Below are positions 57,734 to 64,000 of a stretch of DNA of 64,000 nt, in pieces; positions within the stretch are counted from its first letter, which is position 1; the number at the start of each line of letters is the position of its first letter. The stretch spans positions 152,103 through 216,102 of the forward strand of contig NZ_JACAPG010000005.1 in NCBI RefSeq assembly GCF_013385825.1, given 5' to 3'. Under the pieces are notes generated by a model. The model was not told the origin of the DNA and searched no databases. It worked only from the letters and a program-made list of their open reading frames with translations. Made by a program: the position numbers and the translations under genes. Source of the DNA: Pseudomonas reactans (GTDB lineage: Bacteria; Pseudomonadota; Gammaproteobacteria; Pseudomonadales; Pseudomonadaceae).

Positions 57734-58709
57734 TGCGGCAACCCTCAACCCGTCCCTGGCGTTTAAGGTCTGGTGGCAGGGCGTGGCGGTGGTGGGGGCC
57801 TGGTTGGCCGTCGCGCTGCTGATCAGCTACTGGCCCAACGCGACGCGCAACTGGCCGATGACCCAAGGCCTGGCCAATCTGTGCGTGGGCATCGCGGCGC
57901 TGTTCATCGTATTGAGCCTGCTGGGGCGCAAGATAGTGAGGTTGGGCCAGCGCCTGCGCAACGCAGGTCCCTGGCTGATCGCCTTGCCGGTGCTGCTGGG
58001 TGTCTGGGAGCTACTTACCGCCAAACTCGCGCTGTTGCCGGTGCCGTTTTTTGCACCGCCACAGGCGTTGTTGGCCGTGTATATCGAAGACTACCCACGG
58101 CTGGCCGACAGCCTGTTGCACTCGGCGTTGCTGCTGGGCTCGGGCGTGGCGCTGGGCGCGATCACCGGGTTTATCGCGGGGGTGGCGATCGGTTGGTCCA
58201 CGCGCATCGGCTACTGGCTGCACCCGGTGTTGCGCATTCTCGGTCCGGTGCCGTCGACGGCGTTGTTGCCGCTGTGCTTCTTTCTGTTTCCCAGCAGTTG
58301 GAGCGCCAGTGTATTTCTGATCGCCCTGGCTACCTGGTTCCCGGTCACGGTGCTCACGTGGTCCGGCGTGGCGAGTGTGGACAAAGCCTATTACGACGTA
58401 GCCCGTACCCTCGGTGCCAAGCAAGGCTTTCTGATTTTCAAGGTAGCGATTCCCGCTGCATTGCCTCACGTATTTGTCGGCCTGTTCATGGGCCTGGGCG
58501 CCTCGTTTTCGACCCTGGTGGTGGCGGAGATGATGGGCGTCAAATCCGGTATCGGGTGGTACCTGCAATGGGCCCAGGGCTGGGCCGCCTACGCGAATAT
58601 GTACGCTGCCTTGCTGATCATGGCGCTCGCGTGTTCGGGGTTGATCACCGGATTGTTCCTGGTGCGTGACCGGTTGTTGGCCTGGCAGAAAGGATCGATG
58701 AAATGGTAG
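57720..58709 (+). CDS. ABC permease of SsuC/TauC type
   Basis: 329 residues. It starts inside the end of binding protein 3 (14-nt overlap). The two leading helices are followed by the SsuC-like core (SALLLGSGVALGAITGFIAGVAIGW in parts; the ATPase-docking loop DVARTLGAKQGFLIFKVAIPAALPHVFVGL in parts; final GLITGLFLVRDRLLAW). The N-terminal part is longer than usual, with two extra helices. It forms the inner-membrane channel for the sulfonate-type substrate. Confidence 0.9.
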   Translation: MSSVDAATLNPSLAFKVWWQGVAVVGAWLAVALLISYWPNATRNWPMTQGLANLCVGIAALFIVLSLLGRKIVRLGQRLRNAGPWLIALPVLLGVWELLTAKLALLPVPFFAPPQALLAVYIEDYPRLADSLLHSALLLGSGVALGAITGFIAGVAIGWSTRIGYWLHPVLRILGPVPSTALLPLCFFLFPSSWSASVFLIALATWFPVTVLTWSGVASVDKAYYDVARTLGAKQGFLIFKVAIPAALPHVFVGLFMGLGASFSTLVVAEMMGVKSGIGWYLQWAQGWAAYANMYAALLIMALACSGLITGLFLVRDRLLAWQKGSMKW

Positions 58710-59491
58710 CCCTGGCACACGCAGTATCGGCGTCGGAAGGTTTGGCGCTGCGCATAGAAAACCTCAGCCATGGCTTTGCCCTGGATGGCCAGCACCTGCC
58801 GGTGTTGGAGCGTGTGTCGTTGGACGTGGCGCCCGGCGAGTTCGTGGCCTTGCTCGGGCCTTCAGGATGCGGCAAGTCGACCTTGCTGCGCTTGGTGGCC
58901 GGCCTGGAACCGGCGGACGCTGGCCGCTTGCTGGCGGACGGTGACGCGATCATCGGCCCGGACCCTAGCCGCGTGGTGGTGTTCCAGGACCCGACGCTCT
59001 ACCCGTGGCGCCGCGTGTGGGACAACGTCGCCGTTGGCCTGGAAGCGCAGGGGCTGCTCAAGACGCATTCGGCCAAGGTCGACGAAGCCCTGGAAAAAGT
59101 CGGCCTCAGCCAGTTCGCTCGCGCTTTTCCACGGCAGTTGTCCGGTGGCATGGCGCAACGGGTGGCGCTGGCCCGCGCACTGGTCAATCAACCCCGCCTG
59201 CTGATCCTCGACGAGCCGTTGGGCAAGCTCGACTCCCTGACCCGTATCACTATGCAAAAGGAACTGATCGACTTGTGGCAGCGCCAGGGCTATACGGCCT
59301 TGCTGGTGACCCACGATGTGGAAGAAGCCTTGTTGCTGGCCAATCGGGTGGTGGTGTTCAGCGACCGCCCGGCGAACATCCTCGCGCAGTTGACGATTGA
59401 CCGGCCGTACCCCCGACACCGGGATGATCCTTATCTGGTGGACTTACGACGACAGATTCTGGGCCTGCTGGGGCTGGGGGAAAGCTGGTAG
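58703..59491 (+). CDS. ABC ATPase of SsuB/TauB type
   Basis: 262 residues. Walker A LGPSGCGKST, signature LSGGMAQRVALARAL, Walker B LLILDEPLGKLD and H-loop VTHDVEEALLLANRV are canonical. It overlaps the permease by 7 nt. It powers uptake for the locus. No further gene of the operon follows; the next gene is a convergent LysR. Confidence 0.92.
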   Translation: MVALAHAVSASEGLALRIENLSHGFALDGQHLPVLERVSLDVAPGEFVALLGPSGCGKSTLLRLVAGLEPADAGRLLADGDAIIGPDPSRVVVFQDPTLYPWRRVWDNVAVGLEAQGLLKTHSAKVDEALEKVGLSQFARAFPRQLSGGMAQRVALARALVNQPRLLILDEPLGKLDSLTRITMQKELIDLWQRQGYTALLVTHDVEEALLLANRVVVFSDRPANILAQLTIDRPYPRHRDDPYLVDLRRQILGLLGLGESW

Positions 59492-59533
59492 CCAGATACG
59501 TTCGTGCGCCGGCGTTTGCCTACCCGGCATGAT

Positions 59534-60397
59534 TCATCGGCGTAGCTGCACTTCGCCCTCGATGCAGGCCACCAGAAATTCCATCACCACTTTTACCAAG
59601 GGCGACCGGCGCATATCCGGGTATACCGTGAGCCAGATGTCCCGTAACGGGCCGTCGGTTGCGGTGGGTAGACGGGCCAGCAGCGGGTCGTGATCGCCCA
59701 CCAGGGTCGGCAATACCACGGCGCCTACCTGGGCGCGTGCCGCCATCTGTTGGGTGATCAGGTCGCTGGCGGCAAAGGCGATTTCGCGGTGGCCGCGCAG
59801 CTGATGCATCCAGACCTGCTGAGGCAGGTGATCGCGGCTGCTGTCGTAGGCGATAAATGTCCATCGTTCGGCGGGCTTTTGCAGGAAATCTGGCGGCCCA
59901 TACAGCCCGAATCGCACCACACCGACCTTCCTGCGCACCAATGCCTCTTCATCGGGACGCACGGTACGCAGGGCAATATCCGCCTCGCCTTTGTCCAGTG
60001 CGGCCAATTGCGTGGAGGGCATCAACACCAGATTCAATTGTGGGTAGTCGGCGCGCAAGCGTGCCACATGGGGCGCGATGCAGTGGTTGGCAATGGACGG
60101 TGGGCAACTGACCCGAACGGTGCCGGCCATTTGGATGGACGCCACCCGCGACAAACGCATGACCTGTGTGGCCAGGTCACCCATGCCCGCCGCCCGTTCA
60201 GCCAGGGCGATGCCCTGTGCGGTGAGAGGGCGGCTGCGCGGCAGACGGTCCACCAGTTTTACGCCCAGGGATTTTTCCAGGGCATCTACGCGGCGGCCGA
60301 CCGTGGCGTGCTCCACCTGCAATTCACGGGCGGCGGCCGACAGCGACTGAGTGCGTGCCAGTACGGTGAAGTAATACAGATCCTGCCAGTCGAACAT
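59534..60397 (-). CDS. LysR-family regulator
   Basis: 287 residues. HTH near residues 18-41 (QSLSAAARELQVEHATVGRRVDALEKSLGVKLVDR in parts). The LysR effector domain follows (VRVSCPPSIANHCIAPHVARLR). It is divergent from the quinone oxidoreductase gene with about 100 nt between the starts, so it probably controls that gene. The family commonly responds to electrophiles or oxidants when paired with such reductases. Confidence 0.88.
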   Translation of the reverse strand: MFDWQDLYYFTVLARTQSLSAAARELQVEHATVGRRVDALEKSLGVKLVDRLPRSRPLTAQGIALAERAAGMGDLATQVMRLSRVASIQMAGTVRVSCPPSIANHCIAPHVARLRADYPQLNLVLMPSTQLAALDKGEADIALRTVRPDEEALVRRKVGVVRFGLYGPPDFLQKPAERWTFIAYDSSRDHLPQQVWMHQLRGHREIAFAASDLITQQMAARAQVGAVVLPTLVGDHDPLLARLPTATDGPLRDIWLTVYPDMRRSPLVKVVMEFLVACIEGEVQLRR

Positions 60398-60498
60398 CGG
60401 GTTATTTCCGCACAGAGGCTGGGATAGTTTGGGGGATTTTCACGCTGATGCTGTCCTTTTACCATGGCCGCTTTCCAGTGCAAACGGAGTTGTTCCCA

Positions 60499-61503
60499 AT
60501 GAAAGCCATCACCCTGCAAACCTACGGCGGCCCGCAAGTCGCGCAATTACAGCTGGATGTGCCCAAACCGCAGTTGTTGGCGGGCCACGTGCTGATCAAA
60601 GTGGCGTGCGCCGGGATCAATTTCATGGACATTCATACGCGCCAGGGCAAATACGCCCAGTCGACGACCTACCCAGTGCGTCTGCCTTGCACCTTGGGCA
60701 TGGAGGGCGCGGGCGTGGTGGTGGAAGTGGGCGAAGGTGTCGATCATCTGGCTATGGGTGACCGGGTCGCCTGGTGCATCGCCTGGGGTGCCTACGCCGA
60801 ATATGCGCTGGTTCCCGCCGACAAGGTCGCGCAGATTCCTAATGCCATCGCCTTCGATCAGGCGGCTGCGGCGATGTTCCAGGGCTGCACCGCGCATTAT
60901 CTGATAGATGATGTGGCCCGTCTTGGCGCTGGCAGCACCTGCCTGGTGCACGCCGCCTCCGGCAGCATCGGCCAACTGTTGGTGCAGATGGCCCGGCACT
61001 TGGGCGCTACGGTGTTCGCCACCGCAAGCACCGCCGAAAAGTGTGCGATTGCCCGTGAACGTGGCGCCCATCAAGCCTGGCTGTACGACGACGGTCGCTT
61101 CGCCGACCGGGCATTGCAGGTCACGAATGGGCGGGGCGTGGATGTGGTCTTTGATTCCCTGGGCAAAAGTACGTTACGCGGCAGTTTTCGCGCTTGCCGC
61201 ACACGTGGTTTGATCGTCAATTACGGCAATGTATCGGGTTCACTGACGGATCTGGACCCGATTGAACTGGGCGAAGCCGGTTCATTGTTTCTGACGCGCC
61301 CCCGGTTGGCGGACCACATGGCCGATGGCGCTACCGTGCAGCGACGGGCCAATGCCGTGTTTGCGGCGATGCTCGAAGGCGCGTTGACGGTGGAGATCGA
61401 GGGGCACTACACGTTGGAAACCGTTCAGCAGGTGCACGCACGCATCGAAGCGCGGCAACAGATTGGCAAGGCGGTGCTGTGGGTCGACCGCGACCTGCAT
61501 TAA
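60499..61503 (+). CDS. NADPH:quinone oxidoreductase (zeta-crystallin type)
   Basis: 334 residues; GGAG 9 nt upstream of the ATG beginning MKAITLQTYGGPQ. It belongs to the medium-chain reductase family without zinc: GINFMDIHTRQGKY, LGMEGAGVVVEVGEGVDHLAMGDRVAW (in parts), the nucleotide-binding VHAASGSIGQLLVQMARHLGATVFAT (in parts), and RGVDVVFDSLGK. It reduces quinones or related carbonyls using NADPH. A hairpin follows the stop. It is divergent from a LysR gene. Confidence 0.9.
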   Translation: MKAITLQTYGGPQVAQLQLDVPKPQLLAGHVLIKVACAGINFMDIHTRQGKYAQSTTYPVRLPCTLGMEGAGVVVEVGEGVDHLAMGDRVAWCIAWGAYAEYALVPADKVAQIPNAIAFDQAAAAMFQGCTAHYLIDDVARLGAGSTCLVHAASGSIGQLLVQMARHLGATVFATASTAEKCAIARERGAHQAWLYDDGRFADRALQVTNGRGVDVVFDSLGKSTLRGSFRACRTRGLIVNYGNVSGSLTDLDPIELGEAGSLFLTRPRLADHMADGATVQRRANAVFAAMLEGALTVEIEGHYTLETVQQVHARIEARQQIGKAVLWVDRDLH

Positions 61504-61511
61504 TCGAGGGC

Positions 61512-61539
61512 AAAAAAAACCGGCTGATCAGGCCGGTTT
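61512..61539 (-). terminator. Terminator of the repeat-protein gene
   Basis: The stem AAACCGGC / GCCGGTTT has a 7-nt loop; on the minus strand it is followed by eight T. It lies just after the stop of the 13-residue repeat gene and may also stop the convergent oxidoreductase transcript. Confidence 0.8.
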
Positions 61540-61563
61540 GGGGTTCCCGCCAGCAGCGCGGGG

Positions 61564-61950
61564 TTAAACGTTGTTGCCTTGCAGGCGATCAGCGCCACCT
61601 TCGGCTAGACCACGTTCTTGCAGGCGATCAGCACCACCTTCGGCCAGACCACGTTCTTGCAGGCGATCAGCACCGCCTTCGGCCAGACCACGTTCTTGCA
61701 GGCGATCAGCGCCGCCTTCAGCCAGACCGCGTTCTTGCAGGCGATCAGCACCACCTTCGGCGACACGACGTTCCAGCAAGCGGTCCGAACCGTTTTCGGC
61801 AACGCGGTTACCTTGCAGGCGGTCTGAGCCACCTTCTGCAACACGGCTTTCGATCAGGCGATCCGAGCCGCCTTCAGCGACAACTGGGTGAGCAAATGCG
61901 TTTGCAGCAAGTACCGAGAAAGCGAGGCTAAGCAAGATTTGGCGTTTCAT
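61564..61950 (-). CDS. Secreted 13-residue repeat protein (VAEGGxDRL type)
   Basis: 128 residues from the ATG of MKRQILLSLAFSV; the signal peptide ends near ANAFAHP. The mature protein is eight tandem 13-residue units with the core AEGGxDRLQER, the last four almost identical. Each unit carries acidic AE and basic DRL/ER parts, so the whole is highly charged and probably repetitive in shape, like a solenoid. The DNA repeats are 39 bp and nearly identical, so copy number could vary. I have seen similar VAEGG-type short proteins in pseudomonads, sometimes annotated as phage infection proteins, but no proven function is known to me. Confidence 0.8.
   Translation of the reverse strand: MKRQILLSLAFSVLAANAFAHPVVAEGGSDRLIESRVAEGGSDRLQGNRVAENGSDRLLERRVAEGGADRLQERGLAEGGADRLQERGLAEGGADRLQERGLAEGGADRLQERGLAEGGADRLQGNNV
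61573..61884 (-). repeat. Eight 39-bp tandem repeats (minisatellite)
   Basis: Eight tandem 39-bp units lie entirely inside the coding region of the repeat protein. The units nearest the 3' end differ by only a few bases, while the first three are more diverged. There are no spacers, so this is not CRISPR. Confidence 0.9.
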
Positions 61951-62095
61951 GTTGGTGTGCTCCGAGTGTTTTAGTTGGGGTGTTGCTGGTATGGAGTTGA
62001 TGTTACGCGTTGCATTTTTTAAGAGAACTTCATTGGGCTGATGGTGACTATCGACGCCAGCGATGGCTCGTTGCGACGAGCCATCGCACGCCTGG

Positions 62096-62818
62096 TCATG
62101 GCATCTGCGGCAGCTCTTGCGGGCGCAGATCGAACACCAGCACTTCGGCGTCCTCACCGTGGCCCAGGCGGATCTGCCGTTCATCCCGCACGCGGGCGCC
62201 GTCGCCTTCCTGCAAGCGCTGGCCGTTGACTTCAGCGCTGCCTCGGGCCACATGGATGTACACATGACGATCCGGCGCCAGGTCCAGGGTGGCGGCTTCG
62301 TCGCCGTTGAACAGCCCGGCATACACCCGTGCGTCCTGGCGCACGCTGAGGGAACCGTCGTTGCCGTCCGGCGAGATGATCAACTGCAAGCGCCCACGTT
62401 TCTGCGCCTCGCTGAAGTGCTCCTGCTGATAACGCGGTTCGGCGCCGGCTTCATTCGGCACGATCCAGATCTGCAGGAAGTGCACGCCACGGGTCTGGCT
62501 GTGGTTGAACTCGCTGTGGGCCACGCCGCTGCCGGCGCTCATCAGTTGCACATCGCCGGGGCGGATCACCGAGCCGGTGCCCAGGGTGTCTTTGTGTTCC
62601 AGCGCGCCTTCCAGCACATAGGAGAAAATCTCCATGTCGCGGTGGGGGTGTTGGCCAAAGCCTTTACCGGCTGCAACACGGTCATCGTTGATCACCAGCA
62701 GGTCGGAAAAGCCTTGTTCTTTCGGGTTCCAGTAGTTGGCGAACGAGAAGGTGTGAAACGACTTCAACCAACCGTGATTGGCGGCGCCGCGTTCGGAAGC
62801 TTTGCGAAGGGTCAGCAT
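62096..62818 (-). CDS. Pirin-family bicupin protein (YhhW-like)
   Basis: 240 residues. The pirin pattern is clear: SFANYWNPKEQGFSDLLVIN, the metal-binding HPHRDMEIFSYVLEGALEH (His and Glu ligands), MSAGSGVAHSEFNHS, and a second, less conserved cupin half. The E. coli homologue YhhW has quercetin 2,3-dioxygenase activity with a bound metal. It is monocistronic. A role as redox sensor or flavonoid oxidase is inference from the family. Confidence 0.9.
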   Translation of the reverse strand: MLTLRKASERGAANHGWLKSFHTFSFANYWNPKEQGFSDLLVINDDRVAAGKGFGQHPHRDMEIFSYVLEGALEHKDTLGTGSVIRPGDVQLMSAGSGVAHSEFNHSQTRGVHFLQIWIVPNEAGAEPRYQQEHFSEAQKRGRLQLIISPDGNDGSLSVRQDARVYAGLFNGDEAATLDLAPDRHVYIHVARGSAEVNGQRLQEGDGARVRDERQIRLGHGEDAEVLVFDLRPQELPQMP

Positions 62819-62998
62819 GGTCTTGTCCTCAAGTGGGAGCGGGCTGCGGCATGCAGGGCTCCGGCGTTGAGAAGAAGGTTAATAGTTATTGTAGGATTCA
62901 TTAAGAAGCTGAAATATGAATAACTGTCTCCTTTAGGTTGACAGTTATGAACGTGCAATAATGGCGGCCGCATTCCTTCTCGATGGACTTTTCTCGCT

Positions 62999-63949
62999 AT
63001 GAAAACCGTGGCCATGGCGCTGTTTCCGGACTTCCTCCTGCTCGACATGGCCGGGCCGCTCGAAGTGTTTTCCATTGCCAACCGCTACCTCCCAGCGGCG
63101 GATCACTATCAGATCCTTACCCTCGGTACCGAGCCTGGCCGGTTGCGCGCCTCCAATGGTGTCGCGGTACACACCGACTTGCTGCTGGACCAGGCCCAGG
63201 ATGCCTACGATCTGCTGCTGGTGCCCGGCGGTCCTGGTGCCTACAACGAATGCCACCCGGCGTTGTTACCCTGGCTCAGGGCCGCCGCGCCACGGGCACG
63301 GCGCTTCGGCTCCATTTGCACCGGCGCCTTTGTACTCGGGCATGCAGGGCTTTTGGATGGTCACCGCGTGACCACCCACTGGCACTACACCGATCGGCTG
63401 ATCAAGGCGTTCCCCAAGGCTGTTGTGGAAACCGACCGTATCTATTTGCAGGACGGGCGCCTGATCACCTCGGGTGGCGTCACCGCGGGTATCGACCTGG
63501 CGCTGTCGGTGGTGGCCCAGGACCACGGCAAGCATGTCGCCGTGGAAGTGGCCAAGGTGTTGCTGGTGGTGATGAAACGCCAGGGCGGCCAGGCCCAATT
63601 CAGTCCGATGACGGCGGCGGTGGCGCCTCAGGAAACGGCGATCACCCGCGTGCAGAAGCATGTGCTGGAGCATCTCGATCAACCGTTCACCATCGAGTCC
63701 ATGGCCGAACTGGCCGGCATGAGCGCGCGCCACTTTGCGCGGTTGTTTGCCAAGGAGGTGCAGATGACCCCCATGGCATTCCTGCAGGGCGCGCGCATCG
63801 ACCGCGCCCGGCAATTGCTGGAAACCACCGACTTGCCGCTCAAGACCGTGGCGTTCCACGCGGGCTTTGGCAGCGTGCGGCACATGCGCTTTCTGTTCAG
63901 CGAAAAACTGGGCCTCAACCCGACCCAATACCGACAGCAGTTCAGTTAA
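62999..63949 (+). CDS. GlxA-family regulator (DJ-1/PfpI + AraC HTH)
   Basis: 316 residues. The DJ-1/PfpI-like half starts MKTVAMALFPDFLLLDMAGPLEVF, and its nucleophile elbow is GSICTGAFVLGHAGLLDGH with the reactive cysteine. The C-terminal AraC part has TIESMAELAGMSARHFARLFAKEV and KTVAFHAGFGSVRHMRFLF. It is a second GlxA-type regulator in the window, divergent from the pirin gene, which it may control. The ligand is unknown. Confidence 0.9.
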   Translation: MKTVAMALFPDFLLLDMAGPLEVFSIANRYLPAADHYQILTLGTEPGRLRASNGVAVHTDLLLDQAQDAYDLLLVPGGPGAYNECHPALLPWLRAAAPRARRFGSICTGAFVLGHAGLLDGHRVTTHWHYTDRLIKAFPKAVVETDRIYLQDGRLITSGGVTAGIDLALSVVAQDHGKHVAVEVAKVLLVVMKRQGGQAQFSPMTAAVAPQETAITRVQKHVLEHLDQPFTIESMAELAGMSARHFARLFAKEVQMTPMAFLQGARIDRARQLLETTDLPLKTVAFHAGFGSVRHMRFLFSEKLGLNPTQYRQQFS

Positions 63950-64000
63950 CGACAAAATGTCCGTCTGGCGCACCCGAATGTCCGTATCGCTCCCCGTGCC

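Noticed and set aside
61573-61884. Regular 39-bp repeats as a possible CRISPR array or direct-repeat element
   Set aside because: The units are contiguous without spacers, keep one reading frame and encode the 13-residue protein repeat after a signal peptide.

Overview
The window looks like a chromosomal segment of a fluorescens-group Pseudomonas. The evidence is high-GC coding sequence, dense LysR/AraC/GlxA regulators, many ABC uptake systems, FecI/FecR iron signalling, and six paired REP (REPIN-like) elements of the kind typical of this group. I see no rRNA, tRNA, CRISPR array, insertion sequence or prophage block, and the species cannot be fixed from sequence alone.

Layout. 1-6.3 kb: a minus-strand catabolic operon for a cyclic amide or hydantoin-like compound (ATP-dependent N-methylhydantoinase A and B, outer-membrane channel, Asp/Glu/hydantoin racemase, truncated MFS importer). 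Behind it lies a MalT-like LuxR regulator whose frame is broken at a GC dinucleotide run. 9.6-18.6 kb: a patchwork of small or orphan genes: GH25 muramidase, lipoproteins, fimbrial protein, LysR/LysE pair, GGDEF protein, tiny ORFs, a remarkable Met/Cys-rich duplicated protein, and an XRE-cupin regulator. 18.9-22.5 kb: TonB receptor, ECF sigma factor and FecR. 22.5-30.7 kb: a sigma-54 activator facing a six-gene glycerol-type (GlpSTPQ/DUF2160/GlpV) ABC operon, with a visible -24/-12 promoter and five TGTTCA repeats between them. 31.4-32.4 kb: a substrate-binding protein gene broken by a TGA codon.

32.5-40.1 kb: a LysR regulator divergent from a complete branched-chain-amino-acid-type ABC transporter, followed by an L-2-amino-thiazoline-4-carboxylate (ATC) hydrolase homologue and an overlapping N-carbamoyl-amino-acid/ureide amidohydrolase. 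Together these look like an uptake-and-hydrolysis pathway that could end in cysteine or another amino acid. 40.2-45.4 kb: AraC/symporter pair, short fimbrial-like protein, sugar-type MFS exporter, RelE/HigB-type toxin with HTH antitoxin, aquaporin Z. 45.5-49.5 kb: NDH-2-like flavoprotein, a lone receiver protein, and a FixJ-type response regulator overlapping a PAS histidine kinase. 49.7-53.1 kb: LysR overlapping an MscS-cNMP channel, and a GlxA regulator.

53.2-59.5 kb: a sulfonate/organosulfur acquisition locus with two divergent SsuA-like binding proteins, an LLM flavin monooxygenase, a third Tat-exported binding protein, a permease and an ATPase. 59.5-64 kb: LysR, quinone oxidoreductase, a secreted protein made of eight 13-residue repeats, a pirin, and a second GlxA regulator.

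The points most worth a second look are the Met/Cys-rich protein with five cysteines conserved between its two halves, the ATC-hydrolase transport locus, the asymmetric ABC ATPase pair with its sigma-54 control region, the two broken genes, and the 13-residue repeat protein.
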